Shown: positions 1 to 10,940, counted from the first letter of the stretch. The stretch: 64,000 nt of DNA from Ophiobolus disseminans (GCA_010093685.1 MU006220.1:899502-963501); one strand, 5' to 3'. The notes: generated by a model from the sequence alone, not told the origin. Numbers and translations: made by a program.

Positions 1-747
1 CGTTGGAGCACTCTCAATGGATTCATCCGCGCACTGGAAAGGTTTTCAGATTCGAATAGTGCCTTTGCTGTCGCGACTGGCAACAATCTTACTTGGTATC
101 GGGATTCCTGGTACTGGCCGACCGCAGAACCTCATGCTCGTCAAAGTCTGTCCTTCGTAGAATACTTCGCGCGAACAGTCAACTTCAAAGCAAGCGATCC
201 GCGCGACAAGTTGTATGCTCTGCTGGCTCTCGCGCAGAACACTCGAGACGCTATGCACTCAGACCCTCGGCTTCAACCAGACTACGAGAAACCAGTCATG
301 GACGTTATACTGGACCTTGGCAAAGCTGGCATTCAACTACCCCTCCTTATCAATACAGAAGATGCCATAGGCACACCGGAAGAGTCTGGAGACGATACGT
401 TCAGATTCGGACTGTGGTACTCGACCACCATGTCCAGGACTATTCCAAGAGTGCACTGGCCAGGGTACTTCCCTGGCCAGGATTACGCATTCGAAGGCAC
501 TAGACTTACATACGTCCGAATAGAAGGGCCCCTCACACAACTGCCCGTGGATCTCGAACACATGCGACAGTGCGCTTACAATACTACGGATGGCAGGGTA
601 GTTTTTAGTTCTGCCCCTATGAAACATGGGGCCGTAATCGTCCAGTGCGCTGGATCATCAACGCCCTTCATTATGTCTCCCGTGCCCGAGTTCCAAACAC
701 GGTACGACTATATTGGGCCCTGCTCTTTCGTTCCGAAGACGACTTGA
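1..747 (+). CDS. HET-domain (heterokaryon incompatibility) protein, 3' end only
   Basis: The frame is open from base 1 to a TGA at 745-747, so the 5' part lies outside the window. About 60 residues in, the motif SDPRDKLYALLALA matches the conserved segment that follows the HET core in fungal heterokaryon-incompatibility proteins. HET proteins control non-self recognition between fused hyphae, and some trigger cell death. The remaining 180 residues show no further domain I recognise. No intron is needed in the visible part. The class is recognised from one motif, so the exact family member is unknown. Confidence 0.7.
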   Translation, partial: RWSTLNGFIRALERFSDSNSAFAVATGNNLTWYRDSWYWPTAEPHARQSLSFVEYFARTVNFKASDPRDKLYALLALAQNTRDAMHSDPRLQPDYEKPVMDVILDLGKAGIQLPLLINTEDAIGTPEESGDDTFRFGLWYSTTMSRTIPRVHWPGYFPGQDYAFEGTRLTYVRIEGPLTQLPVDLEHMRQCAYNTTDGRVVFSSAPMKHGAVIVQCAGSSTPFIMSPVPEFQTRYDYIGPCSFVPKTT

Positions 748-1389
748 AAGGGCTACTGGGTTAATTCAATAATCGCTTTGTTCCTGACGCATCCTTCTCT
801 TGCAACTCAAGTCCTCCATTGGAACAAGCCATCGCCCGGGCAAAGTGTAGGAGTGCTGCAAGACACGTAGCTCCTTCAACGATTTGAACGATTTATACAC
901 CAGGCTTCTACAGATGATCCGACTACATCCAGCGCCCTACGGCGGGCACGCCTATCGAGAAAGAAAAATTCCCAGATATTACACCAAAGCTTCGTCGGGA
1001 CCGACTTCCCCGCAAAAGTACCGCGCTCGTCGTATCGCTCCTCGGGGCGTGTTTCTTTATGCGGAGAAGGGGAAGGACGGCAAGCCTGACAGGTACAAAC
1101 CAAAGGAATGTACAAAATAAGTTCTTCGAGCCTGAAAGACCTTAGACGCATGGAGTCACACAATCACCAAACTCAACCTTCAGCGTGCACATTCCACGAA
1201 CATCACTGAGTCAAATCCATCACAAGACCTACATTTGTCATATCTCACTTGTCAATATCAAAGGCACAGAATCAACAACTACAAATTATTACCTCAGTTT
1301 AGTAGAACTCGGACAAATTCCTACAAATTCCATTACTTGATAACTTTCTCCATACAGTAACATCGCGTCTATTAAACATCACGCCGAGA
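748..1389. other. Intergenic, no gene seen
   Basis: This is convergent space between the HET gene and the next minus-strand gene. A 78-codon frame at 884-1120 has no recognisable motif or splice context. The stretch at 1240-1380 is AT-rich and looks like 3' flanking sequence. Confidence 0.6.
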
Positions 1390-1845
1390 TCACACCTGCC
1401 CAGCAGCCATATCCCCGCTCTCAAAAACCCGCCTCAACCTCTCCACCGCGCCCTTCGGCAGCGACAATTCCCCACCCGTCGCATTCGCGCGCCTAAGCTT
1501 CTCCTCCGAGACAGGCGAAGACGGGGCCCTGAGATGCGCAGAGGACTGGTAACTACTCGTAGTTTTGGCAGCGTCACTGGAAATTTTGTTGTCAGCGGCT
1601 TGAGTGACCGTCATGTCGGAGGTCTTTACCTTGTCTGCTGGCTTGCGGATACGTCCGGTGGATGCGATTAATTGCGCTGGTCGCTGTCTTGCAATATGAG
1701 GCTCCTGCTCTGTGGGCTTTTTGGTATCGCCTTCGAGCCACTCCCGCATAGCGCGTCGGTGTTGTCTGATTTCGTCCCTGCGGTCCCGCGCGGGTTGCGA
1801 GGAGTGGCCTAGCCGGTTGCCGAATTGTGCGATGTCGAATGGCAT
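1390..1845 (-). CDS. Small hypothetical protein, 151 aa
   Basis: Single exon. The ATG at 1845 (MPFDIAQFGNRLG) is preferred over an ATG 57 nt upstream because the extra residues are low in complexity. The protein is hydrophilic and rich in Arg, Lys, Ser and Ala, with no signal peptide or membrane segment. Two blocks look conserved: the N-terminal MPFDIAQFGNRL, followed by a basic helix (RDRRDEIRQHRRAMREWL), and the C-terminal SLPKGAVERLRRVFESG. I do not recognise a family. A small nuclear or cytosolic protein is possible, but only from composition. Confidence 0.55.
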   Translation of the reverse strand: MPFDIAQFGNRLGHSSQPARDRRDEIRQHRRAMREWLEGDTKKPTEQEPHIARQRPAQLIASTGRIRKPADKVKTSDMTVTQAADNKISSDAAKTTSSYQSSAHLRAPSSPVSEEKLRRANATGGELSLPKGAVERLRRVFESGDMAAGQV

Positions 1846-2180
1846 GTTAGCAGGATGTGTATATGTATGTGGTAGGGAAATCTGGATGATGGGAAGGGGC
1901 ATATGAATCTATGCTTGCTGTTAACATAGTGACACGAACATGTCATTGTGACTACGCTGAAGTTTTCGAGAACGAACAACGTGATCTCATCATTCTCACG
2001 CGAGCAAACTAGCAAGAGACGATGATACGAAAATACCGTCTGATTTCAAGCTAACTACACTACTCAATATCGCGTGAGCTTTCTTTACTAAATCCAAGTC
2101 CAATTTATCCAAGACTCCAACCTCATCTAAACTCCAAACATAATATTCACCACCGAAACCCCCATCCCTTCTCAAAGCCA
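1846..2180. other. Intergenic, nothing certain
   Basis: Holds a 71-codon minus-strand frame (1996-2211) overlapping the 3' end of the next gene. It has no motif and is most likely chance. Confidence 0.5.
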
Positions 2181-2804
2181 TCAAACCCCACCACAAATCC
2201 TCGGAACACACTTCTTCAAATCCCCTATTTTGTGCTCAATCCATCCCCTAGCTGTGTCCCACCACCTCCCCAACCGCCAATACCAATGCAGTCTAAAGCG
2301 AATACCATAATCGTCTCTCAGCGACTCATACGCGCCACTGCGCGCCGTCAGCGGCACGTAGCGATATCCAGACGGGCCTCTGGATAGTGGGGGGCGCGTG
2401 TACCTGTGAAAATATAAAGGGAGAGTGTTGGCGGGGGTTAGGCGGGGGGGAAGGGATGTGGAGTGGAGGATGGGCCATGGGTGGGTACTAGTGGAGGGTG
2501 TTGTGGGTGTGTGGATGGAGCTGGGTGAGATGGGAGTGTCGAGGAGGGGGAGGAGTGGTGAGTGGGGAGTTTGGGCAAAGAAGGTAGGGTGGGAGGATGG
2601 AGTTAGGGGCGCAGTGTCCGTACTCGAGATATCCAGCATCTCGTCGCACATCTCGCCTTCTATATCCGCTTGAACGCCAATGCATCGACACGGGCCGGAT
2701 GCTGCGTCGATAAAGATATTTTCCGCGCCGGCGGTGCACGTGCAAGAAGACGAGTGTGACGGGCTCAGTGGCACGGCCTGCGTGCTGGCTGGGGCACTTG
2801 ACAT
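2181..2804 (-). CDS. Hypothetical protein, about 207 aa
   Basis: An intact minus-strand frame. It could start at the ATG at 2804 or 30 nt further upstream at 2834. The first 120 residues are Pro/Ser/Thr-rich and look disordered. The last 75 are denser, with a Tyr/Arg/Trp-rich stretch (YRYVPLTARSGAYESL, then RLHWYWRLGRWWDTARGW) that has the look of a conserved domain. I cannot assign a family. The cysteine-containing segment near residues 20-60 and the aromatic C terminus argue against a chance frame. No signal peptide is evident. The 5' end could also be spliced, since a GTAAGA donor-like site lies at about 2811-2816. Confidence 0.45.
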   Translation of the reverse strand: MSSAPASTQAVPLSPSHSSSCTCTAGAENIFIDAASGPCRCIGVQADIEGEMCDEMLDISSTDTAPLTPSSHPTFFAQTPHSPLLPLLDTPISPSSIHTPTTPSTSTHPWPILHSTSLPPRLTPANTLPLYFHRYTRPPLSRGPSGYRYVPLTARSGAYESLRDDYGIRFRLHWYWRLGRWWDTARGWIEHKIGDLKKCVPRICGGV

Positions 2805-3060
2805 GTTTCTTACCAAAAGACAGTGACATGACATGGGTTAGAGAATTCGCAACATGGCAGGATAATGTTGGGGATGGTGTATTCTGGCATTGTGGATGTG
2901 AGTGATAATGGAAGTGTGTGTGCACAATGTTATTTGAGTGGGGACACAATCCACTGAATGTGGGATGACGCCATGAATATAGGTTTATGACGTTCCTGGA
3001 TTTCGAGCGAGTGCTATGCCGTCTCTATCGTTTGCTTTCGCCTTCTCCGAAGTCGTTCAC

Positions 3061-4019
3061 CTAAGCAAACCCAAAGAACTTCATATCGTCCGCGCCTCTG
3101 ATTGGCACCGTATGACCCACACCCTGCGCATAAATGCCCTGTACACTCGGTCCATAGATGGTCCTAGTATACGAGCTCTGTGGGTCGTTGCTCTTCGTGC
3201 TCTCGGGCTTGTCGTAGTTATACCCAAAGACACCAGCCCACTGCTTCATGGTCTCCTGGTAGTTGGCCGGGAGCAAGGTCGAGTCGGAGCTGCCGTGGTA
3301 GACCTGCATCTTGGGGCGCGTGCCGTTGTAGGAAGGGTACATGTTGAAGACGACGTTGGCCCAGGCTTGTGGGGTCGCTTTGGATTGGCCGTTGGCGCAG
3401 GTGTTGTTCCACGCGTCGATTCCACCAGAGCTGGACACGAAGCAGCCGGCGCCTACACCGGAGTAGACGATTGCTGCTTTGAAGACATCTGGGTATGTTG
3501 CTGCTAGGACGTTCTGGAGCTTGATTAGTATCTGTTTTCATGACAGATGCATGTTTGGTATTGACGTACTGTCATCATTCCACCACTGCTGCTACCTGTA
3601 ACGAAAACCTTTGTGGCATCACCCTTGTACTCGTTCAAAGTCCACTTGACCATGTTGGCAATGGTGTTGCTATCACCTCCACCCTCATGGCTCAGAGTCT
3701 GTTTGCTGCTAACGTCCCAGCATGTCCCGGAGTGGGGAGAGCTTGGGTAGATGACGATGAAACCATACTGCTCAGCAAGAGTTTTGTATGGGCTGCCATT
3801 GTAATATTGCTGTGCGGAACCAGTGCAGTAGTGAACAGCTACAATGACACCTGGCGAAGCAGCAAGTTTCTTGGGGACATAGATCCAAAAGGCCGCCTTG
3901 GTGGGAGCGTTGCCGAAAGACGTAACCTGAGAGAGGCTACCCGGTGTTGGTGCACGCTTTCCAAGTGTAGCGGCTGCGGCGACCGAAAGGCAGCTCGTGA
4001 GTAGAGTAAGAAGACGCAT
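3061..4019 (-). CDS. axeA: Secreted CE1-family acetylxylan/feruloyl esterase
   Basis: Two exons, 3570-4019 and 3061-3513, separated by a 56-nt intron (GTACGT...CTCCAG), giving 300 aa. The start at 4019 gives a clear signal peptide (MRLLTLLTSCLSVAAAA) followed by a Lys-Arg pair that could be a propeptide cut. The fold is that of carbohydrate esterase family 1, which removes acetyl or feruloyl groups from xylan. The nucleophile motif GSSSGG is at about residues 142-147 (Ser144), the likely Asp is in GSSDSTLL near 227 and the His is in GVGHTVP near 284. The segments GGGDSNTIANMV and YSGVGAGCF are typical of AxeA-type acetylxylan esterases. No CBM1 is attached. Two GTGGGG motifs upstream fit carbon-catabolite control. 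Confidence 0.9.
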
Positions 4020-4767
4020 GGTGCTGATCGATTGACTGACTGGTTTCGAACCTGAATCCTCCAGAAAGGCCAAGAGCAGCCTTAAGTAGAAAGATAATTT
4101 CGGAAGCGGTGGCACGGTTGAAAGGAGCACCGCTCTTTCACGACCATATTCCCCAGGTCGACGACCAAATAGGTAAATCTGTCTCGTGCATGGCAAATTC
4201 AACTCGTTGTATAAAGTGCTTGTTTCCCCACAATCTCGGCTATTGCATCATGTGTCGGTAGTGATTGGTGACGGGCAAGCCGTGAAGATTGCTAGTGATC
4301 ACGGATAGATTGCAGCTGTGCAAGGTTTGTGGCGGTATTGCGTGGATAGCAGCCAGATTATACCCGGTTAACAGCCGACCCCACATGTAAAGTACAACGT
4401 ATGATGATGACGGGTATTGGGGCCGTGCATGTGGGATATTTCGAGAATTTGATTCGAGTCTTCTATTGGATGAGCGGATTGCGTTTCCTTTGCGGTTGGA
4501 TTTGCAAGCCTAGAGTCGTTCAAGAGCCTTTGTCCTGATGTTCTGCCACACCTCTTCACAACAAACAAAGTTCTTCTTCAGGTCTGGTGGCCTCGTGAAG
4601 CTGACTGCCAGAGCCTCGTTGGCTCAGTCTTGGCTGGGTTCGCTGTAGTGGTTAGACGTGGCTTATGATGTGCGACGCCTCTGAACGGACGTTCCGAATC
4701 GTGGGATCCCAGCGAGCTGAATCATGCCCTCGAGTCGCATTTATGTTCCTTTCGCGCTTCCATCTCT
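4020..4767. promoter_or_regulatory. Upstream region of the CE1 esterase; CreA-type motifs
   Basis: There is no gene in this stretch. Reading toward the esterase, GTGGGG occurs at 4226-4231 and 4379-4384. These match the SYGGRG consensus bound by the glucose repressor CreA. The motif is short and could occur by chance. I did not find a GGCTAAA (XlnR) site. Confidence 0.3.
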
Positions 4768-5408
4768 TCACCTTCCGCTCCAGATGCCCTCGCCTCCACC
4801 TCTTCCAAGCCCACCAAAAGTCAGACCGCCCAACCCCCCAGCGCCACCGCCGCCCTTGCTTTCGTTGACGGGTCTCTTGGCAACACGTCCTTGAGCTTTG
4901 ACCCCCGTGACCACATGCTCCAGCTGTGTCTCGACTACCACGCCTCCGACTATCATCTCCCCTAATGTTGCATGCAGTGTCTCGAAGTTGAAGATCAGGT
5001 CGAGTTCGCAGACGTTCTCGAACAGGCGGTCGAGTGCTTGGACGAAGACCTGTATGAAATCGAGGAGGGCAAGCGGCGATTCGGTGGATGTGCTGATGAC
5101 GATGAAGTAGAGAGTCGCATAGTGTCGGTATGTTACAAGCGAGGGCGTATCATTGTGCTGAGTAGTTGGCGTGGACGACTTGGATGCACTGGCGAGGAGA
5201 GGTGGAAGGCTACAGATTGTTTAGTAGAGACCAAGAAGGGGTGTGGATGGGCGTACGGTAGGAAGTTGCATGCTGAGTTGGGGCGGTTGGCGACGAGGGT
5301 GAAGATCTCGCTGATGAGGCGTTGTTGGACCGCCGTCTCGAGCTGCGTATAGAACTTAGTCAGCCTGGGCTGGCCGGCATTGTTGAAGACCAGTACAGCG
5401 TTGATCAT
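4768..5408 (-). CDS. APS3: AP-3 adaptor complex sigma subunit
   Basis: Exons 5257-5408 and 4768-5209 flank a 47-nt intron (GTACGC...CTGTAG), giving 197 aa. The start MINAVLVFNNAGQPRLTKFY is diagnostic of the small sigma chain of AP-3, which sorts cargo from the Golgi to the vacuole. After the join come VTYRHYATLYFIV and FENVCELDLIFNF, both core blocks of the longin-like clathrin-adaptor small-chain fold. The C-terminal 35 residues are a Gly-rich tail (GGGGAGGLGGLTFGGLG), which is longer than in animal orthologues. The gene diverges from the frataxin gene with about 180 bp between start codons. Confidence 0.93.
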
Positions 5409-5589
5409 GGTGTCGGGTGTCACTGCGTAGAGGTGTGGGCGGTCACGGCCAGTAGGGCGACGCGGGGAAGTGATGGCATGGCAGGCGCTAGCTCACACCT
5501 ATCGAGAGCTCCGCACCTCCTCCGTGCACACCAACCTTCGCATTGATCCTTCGACAGACGCATCCAACATAAACATACTATCGCTCAAT

Positions 5590-6253
5590 ATGAGGCCAGC
5601 TACTCGATTCACTACTGCGGCTCTCCGCCGTGCCACTCGCAATCCTCTCCGCGTGCAGTCGCCAGCCAATTGCATCATCGCCAGAGCTACAGCTGCATCG
5701 CAACCCGTTGCCCGCAATGTGACAGCCGTACGACCCTTCCACTCCTCAATGAACTTCAGAAGTATCATGCCAGATGCCGAGAACCCTGCGCCCAAAGAAA
5801 GCGAGGACCACGAGCAGCCAACCGCCCCGACCCAGCTCACAACAGAGGAATTCCACGAGCGGGCCGACATGTACCTGAACGAGCTGGTAGAGAGGCTGGA
5901 AGAGGCGCAAGAGAAGGACCCGCAGATCGAGGTGGAATACTCGGTATGTCAATCCCATGGTATAGATATGCTGCTTCGACACTGACACACCCCAGGCTGG
6001 CGTCCTCGAAGTAAAGGCCAAAGAACACAGCTACGTGCTCAACAAGCAGCCTCCGAACAAGCAGATCTGGCTCAGCTCGCCCATTTCCGGACCGAAGCGA
6101 TTCGACTGGGTTGTTGCGCAGGAGAGCATGAACTTCAAGGAGGGCAGCGGACAGGGCGATTGGGTGTATTTGAGGGACGGCAGCTCGTTGACCGACATTC
6201 TCAGGAAGGAGCTAGGTGTGGATGTCAGTGTGGACGACGAGGTTCCGCGCTGA
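5590..6253 (+). CDS. YFH1: Frataxin, mitochondrial
   Basis: Exons 5590-5943 and 5996-6253 flank a 52-nt intron (GTATGT...CCCCAG), giving 203 aa. Frataxin binds iron and stimulates sulfur transfer on the Isu/Nfs1 scaffold during Fe-S cluster assembly in the mitochondrial matrix. The first 60 residues are Arg-, Ala- and Thr-rich with almost no acid, as in a matrix targeting peptide. The fold is marked by an acidic first helix (FHERADMYLNELVERLEEA), then VLNKQPPNKQIWLSSPISG and a PKRFDW core, which are the most conserved frataxin blocks. The start at 5590 is the one that leaves the targeting peptide intact. Confidence 0.95.
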
Positions 6254-6441
6254 TCTCGAAAGAGGTGAAGCACAAGTCAGGCTCATATCGATAGCATTAA
6301 TTATTCTGCCAAGGACATTCATGCAACAGCACAACTATTCCCAACGCTTGTAGTATGCAACGCCATTCATGCAACCCTAAAGACAAGTGCTATGGTTCAA
6401 AGAAGGGATGGTGTCGTGTGGTCTTCGTGATGTGAGTCATT

Positions 6442-6749
6442 CTACACAGTAATGGCAGAAGCTTGCGGCGCATTGTCGTTTCCAGGTGGCAGATCAGACT
6501 GAAGTAAGTCAGCACTTCGCAAAGTCCCCAGCCATTTTCCGTTCAAGCACATACCTGATCAAATATTATCCGTATCATCAGACTGCAGCTCGGGCACCGC
6601 GCAATGTCCTCGCCGTCGCGCATGTCTGCAATGGAAATCTCGAAGCGGTCGCCGCAGGGACACGGGTGGTGGTAGATCTGGAGCGTCTCGTCGTAGAAAC
6701 AGTCTTCGATTTCTATCTCGTCGTACAGGTTGAGCTCCTCGTCGGCCAT
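6442..6749 (-). CDS. DPH3: Diphthamide biosynthesis protein 3 (Kti11), CSL zinc finger
   Basis: Exons 6555-6749 and 6442-6498 flank a 56-nt intron (GTATGT...CTTCAG), giving 83 aa, the usual size. Dph3 is the small zinc/iron protein that passes electrons to Dph1-Dph2 in the first step of diphthamide synthesis on eEF2. It also works with Elongator in wobble-uridine modification. The motif is complete: YDEIEIEDC, YHHPCPCGDRFEI, then ARCPSCSLMIRIIFD, giving the CxC...CxxC metal ligands. The short second exon encodes a variable tail. It diverges from SEC6 with 283 bp between start codons, a likely shared promoter. Confidence 0.95.
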
Positions 6750-7032
6750 GGTGGATGCACGTGAAGTTGGAGTGGAGGAGTGTGTGTCTCGGTGGCGCAT
6801 GCAAAAGTTCCCCGCAAAGGACTCCCGCGATGCTGCGCTAACTTAGGCACCGTGGCACCTCCGCGCCAACTCCGATCATTCACTGCGACCACGTTGAACG
6901 TCGCAGAGCTCATACCACACCACGAATCGCGGGCATCCCACAGTCGAATAAGCCTTAAGACTACCATACGTAGAGAAGATATCTGGCGCGACGTACAATG
7001 ACTATGCGATAGCGGCCATCACTACAGTCACC

Positions 7033-9327
7033 ATGGGCGATGTCGAGGATGCGGCCACGATACTGGCAGGGCTGCTGAAGCACCCCGAAGACCTCGACAA
7101 GATCTCCGCCCTTAAAGCCGAGTTCACGCGAAAGAAGGCCGCCGTAGACGGGCAATTGCGCCATGGGTTGAAGGAACAGCTGGAGCTGACCCAGTCGGGC
7201 ATGAGCAGCATCACCGAGGGCCAGCGGTCCGTCAACCTGATCAAGGAGGAGATGATGAAGATAGACAAGCTATGCGCCGAGGCCCAGAACATGATCCAGG
7301 ACTTTCCGCACATCAACTTGGTGGCGCAGACGCATAGGAACTTCGAAGCCGTCGAGAAGATGAGAAACGACATTCAGACCTTTGAGGAGCGCCTGGAGCA
7401 GCTCGAGATACTCCTAGCGCAGGATGACGAGGACCCCGCGAACCAGGAACGCCTCCTGCAGATACACTTTGGCCTCACACAGCTACGAGACATCCGCGAC
7501 GATGCCATGGCGCAGATCAAGAGCACCGAGGATGGCTCCACCGAGCTCATCGACAACCTCAATCTCGAGAATGGCGGCACCGTGCAGGACCTCTTCGCGC
7601 GCTTGGACGATGTGATTGAGTGGTTCGACAAGCACATCGGGGAGGCATGCATAAACCTGATTGAGCTGGTACAGACAGGCAATGACGGCGTCGTGGTCAG
7701 ATTAGCCATCATTGTGGAAGAGGAGGAGAAGACAGACAAGAAGGTCAAGGCGCTGCAGGATGCGCAGCGAGAGTACTCAGCCCTTGCATCTCGTTTCAAG
7801 TCCATCAACTCAGGTCCCAAGGAGCTGCGCGGGTACAAGGACAAGTTCATCAGGTCTATCGAATACGTCTGTCAGGCACAGATGGATGAAGCAAAGGAGA
7901 AGTTCGGCGAGGATCCAGAGAAGATTGACAAGTTCTTCAAGTGGTACTTCAACAACCTTAACACTGTCAAGCTCGGGATGGTCGATCTCATGCCAAAGAA
8001 GTGGAAGATCCTGCAAACCTACACAAATATCTACCACAAGGCCATGCACGACTTCCTGGTAGCTTTTGCCGACGATGAGACTTTGCCACCACAATATGTG
8101 CTCGCCGTGATCAATTGGGTCGACAAGTACTACGCGAAGATGGCAAAACTAGGCTTCGCTGAGGACGATCTGCAACCACACGCAATCGACAACCGCAGCC
8201 AGGAGCTCATTCGAACGTATCGATCAGTCATTGTGAAAGCTGTGGATCAGTACATGGAACGCATCAACGCACAGGACAGGAAGAGTTTCTTGAACCAAGA
8301 CAGGGAAGCCTACGAGATCAACGCCGATGGCATTTTCCAAACACGGTCACTAGGCGATGTATGGACACTATTTAGCCAAAATCTTGGTGTGGCTGCTAGT
8401 AGCGAGCGGAACGATGTTGCTGAAGGTGTCATCGACTCCATGTTCCGCACCCTCATTAGTCGCCAGCGGATATGGACTCAACTCATTGACGACGAGAGGG
8501 ACAAGTACACCGGCATCAACCCTTCGCTTGATGGTGAGACTGTGGCTGTGTTTCAAGAATGGCTCATTGCCCTCGCCAACGACCAGATCATCTGCATCGA
8601 CGATGAGGAAGGTCTCAATGGCCGAGCGTCGTTCGTCACTGTATTTGAGCGCGAAGCTGTACCACTGGTGTCGCAGCAATTTGCTAGCGACCGCCTACCA
8701 GCACAGATCGACGAGCTGAAGAACGGATACATCGATATCTCTACCAAGTGCATTCAGATATTCTGCCAACTCATATTTCTGACGGACTTCAAACCTATTC
8801 TCTCCAAATTCTTCACACCAGACTGGTACAACAGGACAGATATGGCATCCATCATTGCTACCTTCCGCGACTACCTCAACGACTACGAACAACAGGTGCA
8901 TGCTTCGTTGCGCGACTTGCTGATTGACAGCCTGGCGGACGAGCTCCTGATCCAATACCTCTCTGCGGTCCGCAACAAGGGCGTCAAGTTCAGGCGCAGC
9001 GACCAGTTCGCGGCGAAGTTGAAAGACGACCTGCTCACAGCATTCGAGTTCTTCCGCGAATACGGACAGCAAGGGCAGGAGATTACCCAACGATGGCGCG
9101 CAATCGAGTATTTCCTCAAGCTGGTTGAAAGCGATAAGTCGCAAGTGCAGTTTGCGTACGAGGAATTCAAGCTCAACTACAAGGAGGTGCACATCAGCTG
9201 GGTCGAAGCTGTCCTGCGCACAAGAGATGACTTCGAGCGCAGCATGCTGAATGCCGTCAAGGCGAAGGCTGCAGAGACGGTCCCTGACGATGCACCTGAT
9301 GATCCGATAATGGGACGAGTAAAATAG
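7033..9327 (+). CDS. SEC6: Exocyst complex subunit Sec6
   Basis: One uninterrupted 764-aa frame, close to the family's usual length. Sec6 is a rod-like helical subunit of the exocyst, which tethers secretory vesicles to the plasma membrane at hyphal tips and septa, and it also contacts the SNARE Sec9. The N terminus (residues 1-130) is coiled-coil rich (SVNLIKEEMMKIDKLCAEAQ, then FEAVEKMRNDI). The middle and C terminus carry the alternating helices of the Sec6 fold, with FFKWYFNNLNTVKLGMVDLM near 300 and YFLKLVESDKSQVQFAYEEF near the end. The absence of introns in a gene this long is notable beside its spliced neighbours. Confidence 0.93.
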   Translation: MGDVEDAATILAGLLKHPEDLDKISALKAEFTRKKAAVDGQLRHGLKEQLELTQSGMSSITEGQRSVNLIKEEMMKIDKLCAEAQNMIQDFPHINLVAQTHRNFEAVEKMRNDIQTFEERLEQLEILLAQDDEDPANQERLLQIHFGLTQLRDIRDDAMAQIKSTEDGSTELIDNLNLENGGTVQDLFARLDDVIEWFDKHIGEACINLIELVQTGNDGVVVRLAIIVEEEEKTDKKVKALQDAQREYSALASRFKSINSGPKELRGYKDKFIRSIEYVCQAQMDEAKEKFGEDPEKIDKFFKWYFNNLNTVKLGMVDLMPKKWKILQTYTNIYHKAMHDFLVAFADDETLPPQYVLAVINWVDKYYAKMAKLGFAEDDLQPHAIDNRSQELIRTYRSVIVKAVDQYMERINAQDRKSFLNQDREAYEINADGIFQTRSLGDVWTLFSQNLGVAASSERNDVAEGVIDSMFRTLISRQRIWTQLIDDERDKYTGINPSLDGETVAVFQEWLIALANDQIICIDDEEGLNGRASFVTVFEREAVPLVSQQFASDRLPAQIDELKNGYIDISTKCIQIFCQLIFLTDFKPILSKFFTPDWYNRTDMASIIATFRDYLNDYEQQVHASLRDLLIDSLADELLIQYLSAVRNKGVKFRRSDQFAAKLKDDLLTAFEFFREYGQQGQEITQRWRAIEYFLKLVESDKSQVQFAYEEFKLNYKEVHISWVEAVLRTRDDFERSMLNAVKAKAAETVPDDAPDDPIMGRVK

Positions 9328-10476
9328 GAGTTAATGCATGGTGTTGGGAGGATGTGGGATGTCTAGATTTGCTTGGCGTTATGGGTGGGCCATCAACTGG
9401 TCAGTCTGCCCACATTCAATAGATCATTCCAGTTTCTACAGGCATTGTTTATGTCTAATGCGTCCATAGCAATACCCCAAGTGTGTTCTTCGCACAGAAG
9501 CGAGTACTGCTATTCATTGAGTAATGAGTATCGTGCTTCTCGCATTATTGTTGCAAATGCCGCACCAAGATGCATCGCTGTAGGCCCGAATGCACGAGCC
9601 TCCTAGTTTGCGATCGGACTCCACGCACAACTCCTCATCGCAACCCCACGCGATGCGCAAGTTATGTCCTTCGCGATCAGCACTCGAATTTCTCCGCCAG
9701 CGGCGAAGGCTCATAGCACCTTCCTTTGAACGGCTTAGCGAAGTAGCTAAGACCCGGACGCTAACGTTACAGATGCATGAACGGGATCGCACGTGCCCAC
9801 GCGCAATCTACCAAAATGAGCCTCATCTCGGGTATGCTTGAGGATCTAGGGGTCTGCATTCGATAACCGCGCAATGTCGTTGGTGGCTTGGAATCGCGAC
9901 TAGACGGCGAGTGAAACGAAACGGAACGAAACAACAGCTGCGCATGACGAACGACGTGTGGTGCGAGGAGTGAGTGGAGGACCAACGTAAATGATCTCCA
10001 CGACAGCAGTGCGAATCGCGAGGCTTCTCAGACATCTGCATCCATCTGCGTGCAAGCACAACATCCGGGCCTGTTGACGATCATTACATGAATCTCCGTT
10101 ATCGCCACCGCACGCAGCACGTCCAGGGATGTTCCTCTCCTGTTGATATTCTCCAACGGGACATGCACAGTTCTCGCACTGACGCTGCACGAGATTTGGC
10201 CGTGGGCGAGGCTGTCCCCACTGTGCCGTGCGTTCATCTCAAATGCTCAATTAATCTACCACAACACTCGTTAGACGTATATAACCCAACCGCCTCGTCC
10301 TGTTTCCTTTGCTCTTGCATCCATCGATCATTATAATCCAACAGCTTGTCTGTAGTCACTCTTTTACAAACGAAACCTCACAGTCTTTACTTTGCTATCT
10401 ACGATATATACCCCATCTTCGCCTTTTTGCATCTTTTATACATACCAATCCAGATCAACACAACCTACCGACCAAA
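9328..10476. other. Intergenic; promoter of the GPI-type gene at its 3' end
   Basis: I see no supportable gene; short frames on both strands overlap each other and lack motifs. Near the right end GTATATAA (about 10277-10284) could be a TATA element, followed by a pyrimidine-rich leader to the ATG at 10477. Confidence 0.45.
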
Positions 10477-10940
10477 ATGCAGTTCTCCATCTTCGCTTTC
10501 GCCTCGGCTCTCTTGGCTGTTGCTGCCGCGCAGTACGGCGCTCCCGCTGAGGAGTCTTGCGCCGCTGTCGTCACCGTCACTGTTACTTCGTACGTCTTCC
10601 CACACATATAAACCTCCCACACCGTCCTAACACACCAACCAGTACCCTGAAGCACGTGCCCTCCGCCCCGGCCTCGCACCCCGCGACCGGCCCCGCGCCC
10701 TACCCATCCACCTGGGCCGTTCCCGCTTCCTCTGCGCCCGCTGGAACCGGCTACCCCTCCAAGCCCGTCGGAACCGGATACCCATCTGTTCCCCTCGGCG
10801 CCTCCAAGCCCACTGGCACTGCTGCCCCCTCTGGAACTGGTGCGTACTCTGCGCCCCCGAGCCAGTTCACTGGCGCGGCGTCTGGCCTTAAGGTTGGAGG
10901 TGCGCTTGCTGCTGGTGCGGTTGTTGCGCTCTTCTTGTAG
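10477..10940 (+). CDS. Small GPI-anchored cell-surface protein, Pro/Ser/Thr-rich
   Basis: Exons 10477-10589 and 10643-10940 flank a 53-nt intron (GTACGT...CAACCAG), giving 136 aa. The N-terminal signal peptide is MQFSIFAFASALLAVAAA. The body is low-complexity Pro/Ser/Thr/Gly/Ala with imperfect GTGYPS-P repeats (about residues 80-105), a typical O-mannosylation substrate. The C terminus ends in a hydrophobic tail without charges (GGALAAGAVVALFL) after a small-residue stretch, as required for GPI attachment. Only one cysteine is left after the signal peptide. The likely site is the plasma membrane or cell wall. No enzymatic domain is present, and proteins of this type evolve fast, so no orthologue name is offered. 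Confidence 0.8.

Noticed and set aside
1996..2211. 71-codon minus-strand frame
   Set aside because: Overlaps the end of the neighbouring gene in another register and has no recognisable feature.
4030..4070. Sequence resembling a tRNA B box (GGTTCGAAAC on the minus strand)
   Set aside because: No A box at the right distance and no cloverleaf could be built; it lies in the leader of the esterase gene.
8695..9192. Long minus-strand frame inside SEC6
   Set aside because: Lies fully within an intact, recognised gene and has no motif.
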